Assembly (NCBI GenBank): GCA_963743015.1
Contig: CAVUOD010000004.1
Location: 62,001 to 126,000 of the forward strand
Direction of reading: 5' to 3'
DNA: 64,000 nt
Source of the DNA: CAVSRC01 sp963743015
GTDB taxonomy: Bacteria > Pseudomonadota > Alphaproteobacteria > Rhizobiales > Kaistiaceae
Shown here one piece after another: positions 28,676 through 36,859 of this stretch. The position numbers and the translations under genes are program-made. Each line of letters opens with the position of its first letter. Position 1 is the stretch's first letter. The notes beneath the pieces are model-generated. The model was not told the DNA's origin and ran no database searches. It saw only the letters and a list, made by a program, of their open reading frames with translations.

Positions 28676-29314
28676 GACGGTACCTCAGTCGGCAGATGTC
28701 TGCTCAAGTCTGGCGTTCCTGGAAATTCCTTCACGTCCGCCAAGGCGCGGTTGCCTTCCATCAAACCGACTACGGCGGCGGGCAGCGCCGCCGCGGCATC
28801 GGCGAGCCCCCGGGCTTCGCGTCGGGGCGCTGCCCAGCGCAGTGAGAGCGACGAAGGTTGCGTAGAAGCAGTCACCGGCGCCGGTTGCGTCGACGACGTC
28901 GACGACGTGACCGGGGAGCGACAAGAACTCACCGGGCATGAAACAGGCGCAGCTCGCACCGCCCTCTTTCATCGCGACGCGCCCGGCGCCGGCTTCGAAC
29001 ACCCGAATTACGGCCTCAGCCTCGGAATCACCCGGAAACGGACCCGACATGTCGTCGCTACTTGGGAGGATAAAGTCTGTTCCGGCGAGGGCTTTACTGA
29101 TCATGGACGCGCAATCGGGGTTCGATGCGATTGCTCTGCGGATATTGGGGTCGTAGGAGATCCTGCCGCCGCCGGCGCGCACGGCGTCGAACAGCGTCGG
29201 AATTGCCGCGGCCATTTTCGGATCGCCGGGCGACGACCCGGACACGCGCTCTTCGCGGCACGCGAACGCGACCGGGAGTTCTCCGGCGACGAGCATGGTG
29301 GACAAGGTCGACAT
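28672..29314 (-). pseudogene. PfkB-family (tagatose-kinase-like) kinase with internal deletion and frameshift
   Basis: Remnant of a PfkB sugar kinase. It keeps a ribosome site (GGGAGA) and start at 29314, and begins MSTLSTMLVAGELPV as family members do. It then jumps to VSGSSPGDPKMAAAIPTLFDAV, normally found ~100 residues later, so the N-terminal substrate-binding region with its GG motif is missing. The preceding gene ends 22 bases upstream, leaving no room for it. The ISYDPNIRRAIAS segment and catalytic DATGAGDCFYATF motif remain. A single extra base at about 28822 also shifts the last ~45 codons (REARGLADAAAALPAAVVG...). The shift could be a sequencing error; the deletion could not, unless the assembly collapsed. 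Confidence 0.75.
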
Positions 29315-29335
29315 GGATGTCTCCCGGGTTCGCCG

Positions 29336-30109
29336 CTAGCTCATCCAGTTTCCGCCGTCGACATTGAGCGTCTGCGCCACGACGTATTCGGCGTCGTCGG
29401 ACGCCAGGAATACCGCAGCACCGGCCAGATCATCCGGGAAGCCCATACGTCCATAGGGAACGGCCAGTCCGACCTGACGCTTCTTCTCGCCGATGGCGAG
29501 GTTCTCGTATTGTGCGAACTTGGCATCGACCTCGTCCCACATCGGCGTGTCGACGACGCCCGGCGCGATGCCGTTGACGCGGATGCCGTCCTTGATCAGG
29601 CCGAGCGCGGCGGACTGGGTCAGGCTGATCACCGCCGCCTTGGAGGCGCAATAGACCCCGACCAGCGCTTCGCCGCGCCGGCCGGCCTGGCTGGCCATGT
29701 TGATGATGCGGCCCTTGGTGCCGTGCGCAATCATGCTGCGCGCCACGGTCTGCAACGTGAACAGGAGCCCCGCCACGTTGACCGCGAACACCCGGTCATA
29801 ATCCTCGCGGGAAATCTCGACGATCGGGGCCAGGGTGAACAGCGCGGCGTTGTTGACCAGAATGTCGATCCGGCCGAATTCGGCGTTGACCTTCTCGACC
29901 ATGGCGTCGATGGACGCCTGCTTGGTCACATCGAGTTCGATGGCCATCGCGCCATCGAGGCCGTCGGCCGTCTTCTTGGCTTCGGCGAAATTGATGTCGG
30001 CGACCACGACCTTGGCGCCTTCGGCGGCAAAACGCTGGCAGAATGCCCGCCCGATGCCTTGGGCACCGCCGGTGATGATGGCGACCTTGTCCGCAAGCTT
30101 CATGCTCAT
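29336..30109 (-). CDS. SDR-family polyol (sorbitol/galactitol-type) dehydrogenase
   Basis: Short-chain dehydrogenase, 257 residues, resembling the SmoS/L-iditol 2-dehydrogenase type. The NAD motif TGGAQGIGRAF is at about 14-24, NNAA near 87, catalytic serine in MASQAGRRG and YCASK (Tyr-x-x-x-Lys) near 155. The C-terminus LNVDGGNWMS is typical for the polyol subgroup. GGGAGG precedes the ATG at 30109 by about ten bases. It is the first gene of the operon controlled by the LacI-family regulator and would oxidise a hexitol to a ketose such as tagatose or fructose. Substrate is inferred from family and from the GatZ and kinase genes downstream. Confidence 0.9.
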   Translation of the reverse strand: MSMKLADKVAIITGGAQGIGRAFCQRFAAEGAKVVVADINFAEAKKTADGLDGAMAIELDVTKQASIDAMVEKVNAEFGRIDILVNNAALFTLAPIVEISREDYDRVFAVNVAGLLFTLQTVARSMIAHGTKGRIINMASQAGRRGEALVGVYCASKAAVISLTQSAALGLIKDGIRVNGIAPGVVDTPMWDEVDAKFAQYENLAIGEKKRQVGLAVPYGRMGFPDDLAGAAVFLASDDAEYVVAQTLNVDGGNWMS

Positions 30110-30391
30110 GTGAGCACAGCCTCCCTAGTTTGGTTCCTCCATTCGATCGCCCGGCCTGGTTCTTGTTCTGCCGTGACAATCGCTGCGCGCAGCATGCCGG
30201 TTCGTTGGCACATCCAGCTTGGCGGAGCGCAATTGCTGGAACGCAGCCTATCGAAAATCGTGGTTCTGCTCAAGCTAAATTGTATTAGCTAAACGTTTTA
30301 GCTCGGATTATTGGCGATTTTTGGCCGAAAAGACATTTTCACAGGCGGGGCAAAAAGAATGCGCGGCCGGCCGGCAGACGGCGACGGCGCA
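30110..30391 (-). promoter_or_regulatory. Promoter region of the polyol operon with LacI-type operator
   Basis: No gene is supported. An AT-rich block at 30273-30304 contains AGCTAAA twice and TTTTAGCT once. The core TTAGCTAAACGTTTTAGCT at 30285-30303 has the central CG within AAACGTTT (30291-30298), as in most LacI-family operators. It lies about 180 bases upstream of the SDR start and just past the end of the LacI gene. Confidence 0.6.
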
Positions 30392-31405
30392 TCAGGACCT
30401 GGGCGACGACTCGATCAATTCGTAGGGCGCGAAATGAATGTGGTCCTGGTTCGCGTCGAGTCCGTTGCGGTAGAGAGAGAAGGCCGTCGACATCATGCTT
30501 TCGGCGTTCTGGCGCACACAGACAAAGTCGAGATCGACCGCTTCCATGAACGGGTGGTAGTCGAAGACGGCATAGCTCACCGCGCGGCACCGCTCCCGGT
30601 CTTCGCGGAAATAGAGCAGCAGGCCTTCCATCACCGCCAGCGAATTGACGAAGATGCCGGCGATCTTCTCGTCGCTCGCGAACAGGTCGGCAAACACGTC
30701 GCGCACGCGCGTGGCATCAAACGGGGTTGGCACGAACGGCTTCTCGACATAGGCGCGGGAACGCGCCGCCAAAGCGGCGAGGAAACCGTCGAGGCGCCGT
30801 CGCGTCACCGAGTGGTTCCGCATGCCGCCTACGAAGTAGACCTTGCCGTCCTTGTGTGCCGCCTCGATGCGGTCGAGCAGGCGTTCGGTGAGGACCTGGG
30901 CGGCGGCGAAGCTGTCGGTGGTCACCACATGGCCGGCTCCGCCATGAGCGTCGATGACAATCTGCTTGAGCCTGGCGCGCTTGAGGGTGTTGCTGACCTC
31001 GGTGATCGCAGCCGTATTCGCGGTGAAGACGCAATCGACGTTCTGCGAGATGAAATAGTCGATGGCGTCCAGCTCCTCGGTCCTGTCGTGATGCGTGGCG
31101 ATGATGAGCGGAAACAAGCCGTTGGCGCGCGCCAGCCGCTCAAAGGCCTCGGCCATGCCCGAAAAGAAGCGGTGGGTCAGCGTCGGCACCATGATGGCGA
31201 CGATGTTGGATTTTCCCGATCTGAGATTGCGCGCATGCAGATTGGGCTGGTAGTTCATCTCCCGCGCCGTCTTCAGGATCTTCTCGCTGGTTTCGGCTGA
31301 AATGCGGAATTCCTCGGCGCGGCCGCTGAGCACCATGCTCACCGTGGTCACCGAACGGCCGGCCGCCAGCGAAATGGCCTTGATGGTTGGGCGGGCGCCC
31401 GCCAT
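30392..31405 (-). CDS. LacI-family transcriptional regulator
   Basis: LacI/GalR repressor, 337 residues from the ATG at 31405 (AGAAGG about nine bases upstream). A GTG at 31414 would add three residues. The helix-turn-helix and hinge are TIKAISLAAGRSVTTVSMVLSG...ILKTAREMNYQPNLHARNLRSGKS (about 7-66). The periplasmic-binding-protein-like effector domain follows (IVAIMVPTLTHRFFSGMAEAFERLARANG). It lies directly upstream of the polyol operon on the same strand and probably represses it through the AAACGTTT palindrome downstream of its own stop. Confidence 0.92.
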   Translation of the reverse strand: MAGARPTIKAISLAAGRSVTTVSMVLSGRAEEFRISAETSEKILKTAREMNYQPNLHARNLRSGKSNIVAIMVPTLTHRFFSGMAEAFERLARANGLFPLIIATHHDRTEELDAIDYFISQNVDCVFTANTAAITEVSNTLKRARLKQIVIDAHGGAGHVVTTDSFAAAQVLTERLLDRIEAAHKDGKVYFVGGMRNHSVTRRRLDGFLAALAARSRAYVEKPFVPTPFDATRVRDVFADLFASDEKIAGIFVNSLAVMEGLLLYFREDRERCRAVSYAVFDYHPFMEAVDLDFVCVRQNAESMMSTAFSLYRNGLDANQDHIHFAPYELIESSPRS

Positions 31406-31794
31406 GCAAATCACCTTCTCATCGTGTCGCGGCGCGGCTCAGCAATCCGGCGGCAACGCTTAACCGCGACGGGGGAGCCCACCCGACGGATGCTCGATCG
31501 GTCCCGCGACGGCGCCACAGTGTCTTGGGGATGGCAGCGCAGCGCAAGCCAAAACAAGGCAGCAGAGCCCCATCCGCCAAAAACGACGCCGCACGGCCTG
31601 CCCGGAAGAACCGGCCGGCCGGCTCGCCAACCCACATCGGACATGGGCCGGATGTCCGAAATCGCCGCCGAGGGAGCCATGTGCCGATGAACCGATCCGC
31701 CAGCGGGTTGCCCTGTTTCTTGGCCGCGTCGCCGCTCCTGCCCTGTCCAATCTCTAACGTCACCTGCATTGCCGATGCGTCCGGCACGCCGCGA
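31406..31794. other. Intergenic region, 389 bases, no gene seen
   Basis: Separates the Zn dehydrogenase gene from the LacI gene on the minus strand. Several open frames cross it on both strands, but none has a ribosome site, a recognisable family motif or typical third-position bias. It should contain the LacI gene promoter; no convincing operator was found. Confidence 0.4.
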
Positions 31795-32835
31795 TCAGGC
31801 AAATGTCAGCTGCACTTTGACCGACCGTGATCGATCAGTCGCCGCTTCGAACGCCTCGCCAACGCGCTCCAGCGGATAGCTGCCGGTAATCACCGGCCCG
31901 ACATCGATCGCATGACTGTCGATGAGACGCACGGCTTCGGCAAATTCGGCATGGAACCGATGCGTGCCCTTCAGTTCCACTTCCTTGCCGACAACCAGAT
32001 TGATCGGAACGGGAAGGTCACCGGCAACGCCAACCTGGACGATCGTGCCAAGCGGTCTGACCGACTGGATGGCGGAGCGCACGGCAGCCAGCGCCGCGGA
32101 GCATTCGAAGACCAAGTCGAAATAACCCTTGTCTTGTGCATAGGCATCCATGGCCGTGGCATCACCGGCGACGTTGATGGTTCGCGTGGCGCCCATCCTG
32201 GCGGCAACCGCAAGGGTTGTCTCCTGGACATCGGTCACGACGATTTCGGCCGCCCCGCGCTGGCGGGCGACAGCGATGCACAAGGCACCAATCGGGCCGG
32301 ATCCGGTCACGAGCACGCGCTTGTTTGCCAGCTCGCCGGCACGGTTCGCCGCATGGACACAGACCGCCAGCGGCTCCGAACAGGCGGCTTCCGCCAGGCT
32401 CGTCCCGGCGCCAATCGGCAGGCATTGCTTGGCATCGACCACGATAAGGTCGCGGAACAGGCCCTGCTCGTGTGGAAAGCGCAGCGCCGAACCGCTGAAG
32501 CGCATGTTGAGGCAGTGCTGGAAGGCGCCCTCGCGACAGAACCGGCATTCCCCGCACGGCCGGCTCGGGTTCACCGCCACGCGGGTACCTTCCGCCAGAC
32601 CGAGGACGCCGGGCCCCACCGCCACAACGGTCCCTGCCGCCTCGTGACCGAGGACGATCGGCTCGCGCACGCGGATCGGGCCGAAGCCGCCATCCTGATA
32701 GTAGTGCAGGTCGGAGCCGCAGATGCCGCCGGCACCGATCGCCACCAGCACCTCTCCGCTGCCCGGATCGCCGACTTCGTCGGTCTCGACACGGAGATCG
32801 CGCTTATCGTGGAGGCGGCAGACGCGTGTGTGCAT
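31795..32835 (-). CDS. Zn-dependent L-idonate/sorbitol-type dehydrogenase
   Basis: Medium-chain zinc dehydrogenase, 346 residues, most like L-idonate 5-dehydrogenase. Catalytic zinc ligands are visible in GGICGSDLHYY (Cys) and GHEAAG (His-Glu). The structural zinc cysteines are in RPCGECRFCREGAFQHCLN, and the coenzyme motif VTGSGPIGALCIAVAR is near residue 172. The C-terminus KGTHRFHAEFAEAVRLI fits the idonate group. The frame is open far upstream through dctM, but MHTRVCRLHDKRDLRVE at 32835 is the family's natural start, placed just after the dctM stop. It probably oxidises the sugar acid brought in by the TRAP system. Confidence 0.9.
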   Translation of the reverse strand: MHTRVCRLHDKRDLRVETDEVGDPGSGEVLVAIGAGGICGSDLHYYQDGGFGPIRVREPIVLGHEAAGTVVAVGPGVLGLAEGTRVAVNPSRPCGECRFCREGAFQHCLNMRFSGSALRFPHEQGLFRDLIVVDAKQCLPIGAGTSLAEAACSEPLAVCVHAANRAGELANKRVLVTGSGPIGALCIAVARQRGAAEIVVTDVQETTLAVAARMGATRTINVAGDATAMDAYAQDKGYFDLVFECSAALAAVRSAIQSVRPLGTIVQVGVAGDLPVPINLVVGKEVELKGTHRFHAEFAEAVRLIDSHAIDVGPVITGSYPLERVGEAFEAATDRSRSVKVQLTFA

Positions 32836-32843
32836 AAAGGAGC

Positions 32844-34121
32844 CTAGCGAAGGAGCGTCGAGGGCAGCCAGGTCGCGATCGCTGGAACGTAGGAGACCAG
32901 CAGCAGCACCAGGATATTCGACAGCAGGAAGGGCCAGATCGCCTTGACCACCGGCATCAGCGGCAGGCGGGCGATGTTGGCGCAGACGAAGAGGCAGACG
33001 CCGACCGGCGGCGTGGTCAGCCCGATCATCAGGTTCAGCACCGCAAAGGTGGCAAAGTGCAGCGGCTCGATGCCGACCTGCTGGGCCAATGTGAGCAACG
33101 GCACGAAGAGAATGATCAGTGCCGCGATCGTCTCCATGAACATGCCGACGAACAGCAGCAGGATGTTGATCAGCAGGATGACCAGATATTTGTTGTCGGT
33201 CACCGACAGCACGGCCTTGGCGATCGCCTGCGGGATGTGCTCGGCCACCAGAATCCATCCGAACACATTGGCGAATCCGACCAGGGCGAGGATCGCCGCC
33301 GAAGAGACGGCGCTGTCGATCAGGATCTTCGGCACCGCCTTGAGCGGCAGTTCGCGATAGACGAAAGCTCCGACCACGAAGGCATAGACGCTGGCGATCA
33401 CGGCCGTTTCGGTGGGCGTCGCGATACCGGTCATCAAGCCGCCGATGATGATCGCGGTCATGGCGATGGCCCAGAACGCGCTGGCGAAGGAGGCGGCGAG
33501 TTCCCTGAAGCCCTGCCAGGGCTGGCGCGGAAAGTCCTTGCGCACGGCGACGATATAGGCCGCCACCATCATGGCGAGGCCCATCAGGATTCCGGGCACG
33601 GCGCCGGCAAGGAACATCTTGCCGACCGAAATGCCCGACAGTGCACCGACGATGATCATCGGAACCGAAGGCGGGATGATCGGCCCCACAGTCGACGACG
33701 CCGCCGTAACGGCGGCGGAAAAATCGGCCGGATAGCCGGCCTTCTTCATGCCCGGGATCAGCATGCCGCCGATCGAGGCCGCGTCGGCGACCGCCGTCCC
33801 GGAGATGCCGCCGAACAACATCGAACCGGCGATGTTGGTAAGGCCGAGGCCGCCGCGCGCCCAGCCGACCAGCGCATTGGCAAAGCGTACGATGCGCTCG
33901 GTGATGCCGCCGCGATTCATCAGATTGCCGGCAAGGATGAAACCGGGAATGCACAACAGCACGAAGACGTCGATGCCGGCGTACATCTTCTGCGGCATCA
34001 CGACGAGTGGAATGCCGGCGGTGAGAAGATAGGCCATCGAGGCCAGACCCAGCGTCACCGCGACCGGGATGCCGATGGCAAGACCACCGATGAAGACGAC
34101 GATGAGGACGGTGAGGCTCAT
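32844..34121 (-). CDS. dctM: TRAP transporter large membrane subunit (DctM)
   Basis: Large TRAP permease subunit, 425 residues with about twelve helices. Family motifs are present: GIPVAVTLGLASMAYLL, DVFVLLCIPGFILAGNLMNRGGITERIVRFANALVG, MLFGGISGTAVADAASIGGMLIPGMKKAGYP and STVGPIIPPSVPMIIVGALS. The C-terminal part ends FAVLNLMIGLTTPPVGVCLFV. The ATG at 34121 overlaps the stop of the small subunit. It uses the Na+ gradient to import the ligand of the DctP protein encoded upstream. Confidence 0.94.
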   Translation of the reverse strand: MSLTVLIVVFIGGLAIGIPVAVTLGLASMAYLLTAGIPLVVMPQKMYAGIDVFVLLCIPGFILAGNLMNRGGITERIVRFANALVGWARGGLGLTNIAGSMLFGGISGTAVADAASIGGMLIPGMKKAGYPADFSAAVTAASSTVGPIIPPSVPMIIVGALSGISVGKMFLAGAVPGILMGLAMMVAAYIVAVRKDFPRQPWQGFRELAASFASAFWAIAMTAIIIGGLMTGIATPTETAVIASVYAFVVGAFVYRELPLKAVPKILIDSAVSSAAILALVGFANVFGWILVAEHIPQAIAKAVLSVTDNKYLVILLINILLLFVGMFMETIAALIILFVPLLTLAQQVGIEPLHFATFAVLNLMIGLTTPPVGVCLFVCANIARLPLMPVVKAIWPFLLSNILVLLLVSYVPAIATWLPSTLLR

Positions 34122-34619
34122 TCGGAGCCCCCGAACGGATGCTCGGGCCGACCGTCTGACAGGCCGAGCAGCATGTTCACCACCCGCACCAGCGCAAAGA
34201 TGAACAGCGAGCCGATCAGCACCAGCATGCTGACATGGATGAAGTCCATGCGCCAACCGAGCGTCGGGGATGTCTGCAATGCACCAATCGGCGGTGAAGC
34301 TCCAGGCCGGCACCAGCAGCATCAGGCAAAGGCCGGCGGTGGCCGCCGCACCGACGAGACGCAGCCACCACGGCCAACGGCCCGGCAGCGCCTCGCTGAG
34401 GATATCGACATTGACCAGATCCCCGGTGCGGAAGGAGAGGCCGACGCCGAAAGCCGCAAGAAAAAGCAGGGCAAAGCGGGTGAGTTCTTCCGTCCAGACC
34501 GGTGAATCGGAAAAGGTTCGGCCGAGCACCTGAACCAGGACGGAAAAGATCAACACCGAAAAGGCGAGGCCGACGGCAAGCCGGCAGACAAACACCAGTG
34601 TGGAGACGATGCGGGTCAT
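34118..34619 (-). CDS. dctQ: TRAP transporter small membrane subunit (DctQ), frameshift near 34290
   Basis: Small TRAP subunit of about 167 residues with four helices. The first part MTRIVSTLVFVCRLAVGLAF...WTEELTRFALLFLAAFGVGLSFRTGDLVNVDIL...PAWSFTA is in one frame. The last part, IGALQTSPTLGWRMDFIHVSMLVLIGSLFIFALVRVVNMLLGL, is in another. One extra base at 34288-34292 (ACC-GCC-G-ATT) explains it without loss of sequence; QTSPTLG corresponds to the conserved QxSPALG of DctQ. The stop overlaps the dctM start (ATGA). The preceding intercistronic stretch holds a hairpin. Confidence 0.82.
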
Positions 34620-34655
34620 TCTGCGCCAACCTGACGAGACGAGGCGGAAGAAGCA

Positions 34656-34683
34656 CGGCGCCGGCCGCCATGGACCGGCGCCG
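34656..34683 (-). other. Intercistronic hairpin after the TRAP binding-protein gene
   Basis: Perfect 9-base arms CGGCGCCGG (34656-34664) and CCGGCGCCG (34675-34683) with a 10-base loop, 11 bases after the dctP stop and before dctQ. No T-tract. It matches the placement of the hairpins in the ABC operons. Confidence 0.6.
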
Positions 34684-34693
34684 CCATCCATGG

Positions 34694-35671
34694 TCAGTCG
34701 GCGAACAGGCCTTTGACGATATCCTTGATCTCGGGCTTGACGTTGGCAAGCACGGCATCCTTGGCCTTGGCGGCAAAGGCGGCGCCGTCGACGTCGACGA
34801 AGGTCATGCCCTTGTCCTGCAGCTCCTTGGCGAGGTTCTGCTCGTCGGTCATGAACAGGTCACGCTCGTAGGCCTGGGCGCGCTTGGCCGCTTCCATCAC
34901 CGCCGCCTTGTCGGCGTCGGAGAGCTTGTTCCAGGTGATTTCGGAAATCGTGAGATAGATCCACGAGCGGACGTGCTCGGTCTTGTTCACGTATTTCTGC
35001 ACCTCGTTGAAGTTGGCCGACTTGATCAGCGCCAAAGGATTCTCCTGGGCGTCGATCGTGCCGTTCTGCAGGGAGGTGAACACCTCGGAGAAGGCCATCG
35101 GCGTCGGGCTCGCGCCGAGCGACTTCCAGACGTCGACGAAGAGGGGCACGTTGGGCACGCGCAGCTTCAGCCCCTTCAGGTCGTCCGGCGATTTGATCGG
35201 GCGATTGGAGGTCAGATCGCGCGGACCGCGCGGGAAATAGGCGATCGGGCGGATCTTCGCCTTCTCGATGATCTCGGCCTTGATCTTGTCGCCGATCGCG
35301 CCGCTGGCGACCGCATCCATCTGGTCGAGCGTCTTGTAGGCATAGGGCACCGCCAGCAGAGCGGCCATGGGCGCCCAGTTCTGCAGGCTCTCACCGGTGA
35401 TCGTCATGTCGACGGTACCGAGCTGCATGCCGTTGATGAGATCCATCTCCTTGCCGAGCGACTCGTTGGGATAGACCTGGACCTCGATGCGGCCATTGGT
35501 CAGCGCCTTCAGTTCCTCGCCGAACTTCAGCGACGCCAGGTGCCAAATGTCATGTTCGTTCGCGAGATGGCCGAGCTTGAGCGTCATCTCGGCGGCATGC
35601 ACCGATCCTGCAAGCAGGCTGGCGGCGAATGTCGTCAGCAGCACTTTGCCAATTCTGGAAATAGTCAGCAT
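34694..35671 (-). CDS. dctP: TRAP transporter solute-binding protein (DctP)
   Basis: Periplasmic DctP-family binding protein, 325 residues, with signal peptide VLLTTFAASLLAGSVHA cleaved near residue 27. The mature region has LKLGHLANEHDIWHLASLKFGEELKALTNGRIEVQVYPNESLG, the conserved arginine that binds the ligand carboxylate in LKLRVPNVPLFVDVWKSLGASPTPMAFSEVFTSLQNGTIDAQENPL, and a C-terminal helix. The carboxylate-binding design, the idonate-type dehydrogenase and the enolase-family relic suggest a sugar acid as substrate. First gene of the TRAP operon. Confidence 0.93.
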   Translation of the reverse strand: MLTISRIGKVLLTTFAASLLAGSVHAAEMTLKLGHLANEHDIWHLASLKFGEELKALTNGRIEVQVYPNESLGKEMDLINGMQLGTVDMTITGESLQNWAPMAALLAVPYAYKTLDQMDAVASGAIGDKIKAEIIEKAKIRPIAYFPRGPRDLTSNRPIKSPDDLKGLKLRVPNVPLFVDVWKSLGASPTPMAFSEVFTSLQNGTIDAQENPLALIKSANFNEVQKYVNKTEHVRSWIYLTISEITWNKLSDADKAAVMEAAKRAQAYERDLFMTDEQNLAKELQDKGMTFVDVDGAAFAAKAKDAVLANVKPEIKDIVKGLFAD

Positions 35672-35712
35672 GTCTTTCCTCCCTTGCTGAACAACTGCGT
35701 CTGGCCCGCAGA

Positions 35713-36420
35713 CTACCCCTCTGCGGGTTCGAAGAATTCCGGCCTGTTTTCCGCCACGGCCGGCAGGGTCTTGAGTATTTCGCGCAAGTGCGTGCGCATC
35801 GCCGCCTCGGCCGCCAACGCATCGCCGGCCGCGATGGCATCGACGATTGCCTCGTGCTGTGCGACCAGCGTTTCCATCGGGAATTGATGGAGGGTCAGAT
35901 AGCGAACGCGATCCATCTGCGACTTGACGGCTTCGATGAGGTTGCGGGCGTATGTCTTGCCGGCAGCCTCCGCCAGTGTCCGGTGGAACCGCTCATCGAG
36001 TTCCATGAACCGTTCCTGATCGTGCGTGGCAGCCCTCTGCTGGGCGACCAGCTGGTCGCGCAACTCTTCCACCAGACCCGCCACGCGCAACGTGGCGACC
36101 TCCTTTGCGATGTCGGCCTCGATCGCTTCGCGCACGAAGCGCGCGTCGAGCACTTCCGACATGGTGATCTTGCGGACGAAGGTGCCGCGCTGCGGGCGCA
36201 CCTCGACCAGCCCCTCAACCGACAATTTGATGAGGGCTTCACGCACCGGCTGGCGGCTGACTGAAAATTCCGCCGCGATCTGCGGCTCGTTCACGCGCGC
36301 GCCCGGCGCGACCTCGTTGCGGATGATGCGCTCGCGCAGGATGCGATGAATCTGCGGGCCAACCGAAGCCCCCGCATCCAACTTGCGCCGCGGATTCTGC
36401 TGGAAATTCATCGAATCCAT
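35713..36420 (-). CDS. GntR-family regulator (FCD domain)
   Basis: FadR/FCD-subfamily transcription factor, 235 residues from the ATG at 36420 (AAGG five bases upstream; 36411 is an alternative). The winged helix is at about 20-85 (QIHRILRERIIRNEVAPGARVNEPQIAAEFSVSRQPVREALIKLSVEGLVEVRPQRGTFV). The all-helical FCD ligand domain has the metal-binding pattern in FMELDERFHRTLAEAAG and QHEAIVDAIAAGD. It lies upstream of the TRAP operon, with a perfect 16-base palindrome 27 bases before its start, so autoregulation and control of the TRAP genes and the former divergent gene are likely. Confidence 0.92.
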   Translation of the reverse strand: MDSMNFQQNPRRKLDAGASVGPQIHRILRERIIRNEVAPGARVNEPQIAAEFSVSRQPVREALIKLSVEGLVEVRPQRGTFVRKITMSEVLDARFVREAIEADIAKEVATLRVAGLVEELRDQLVAQQRAATHDQERFMELDERFHRTLAEAAGKTYARNLIEAVKSQMDRVRYLTLHQFPMETLVAQHEAIVDAIAAGDALAAEAAMRTHLREILKTLPAVAENRPEFFEPAEG

Positions 36421-36446
36421 CCCCGCCTTTGGCCCCACTATATACA

Positions 36447-36462
36447 GACTAGTATACTAGTC
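36447..36462. promoter_or_regulatory. Perfect palindromic operator for the GntR regulator
   Basis: GACTAGTATACTAGTC is a perfect 16-base palindrome in an AT-rich patch (TATATACAGACTAGTATACT). It lies between the GntR gene and the divergent enolase-family remnant. FCD-type GntR proteins bind short palindromes of this form. Its position, over the likely GntR promoter, supports repression. Confidence 0.7.
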
Positions 36463-36597
36463 AAACTAATCGAATGTCGGTCTGAAGGTCTGCGTGCCAA
36501 TCAATGCGGCCTGCCCGAGCGGCAGTGGCCGCGCGGCGCTGGCGCACGATCGCCATCGCGGCTGACGCGCCGGCCGGTCGGGACCTGGGAGGACCGC

Positions 36598-36777
36598 GTG
36601 AAGATCACCGGACATTCGAGCGACCACGGTATCCGGCCCCCGGAGGCCCCGATCCGGCACAGCAATGGCGCCGATTGGAGCCGGTTCGTGCGCACGGTCG
36701 TCGAAATCGACACGGACGAAGGCATTTCCGGTCTGGGCGAAGCGGGCGGCGGCAGCGAGAGCGCGGCGATCGCCTGA
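36598..36777 (+). pseudogene. Truncated enolase-superfamily (sugar-acid dehydratase/mandelate-racemase-like) gene
   Basis: Starts at a GTG with a good GGGAGGA eight bases upstream and reads VKITGH...RFVRTVVEIDTDEGISGLGEAGGG. This is the N-terminal capping-domain pattern of mandelate-racemase/glucarate-dehydratase relatives. It ends at a TGA after 59 codons, whereas the family has about 370-450 residues. Nothing in any frame downstream continues the protein; the sensor-kinase gene end is reached 80 bases later. The barrel domain and all catalytic residues are missing, so this is a remnant. It shares the palindromic operator region with the GntR gene and was probably part of the same sugar-acid pathway. 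Confidence 0.72.
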
Positions 36778-36859
36778 AGCACCTTCAAGGCGGTGTCCGA
36801 TCAGGCCGGCGCCCGACGGCACAAAGCCCATCGAGCTCGTCAGCCTCGGTCCGGACCCG

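Noticed and set aside
27437..30292. Plus-strand open frame of 951 codons opposite the dehydrogenase, kinase-relic and SDR genes
   Set aside because: It is antisense to recognisable genes, has no family resemblance and is rich in His, Arg and Gly, as expected for the shadow of GC-rich codons.
31795..33954. 719-codon frame that would extend the Zn dehydrogenase through the dctM gene
   Set aside because: The extra part overlaps dctM in another frame and shows no conservation; the natural dehydrogenase start is at 32835.
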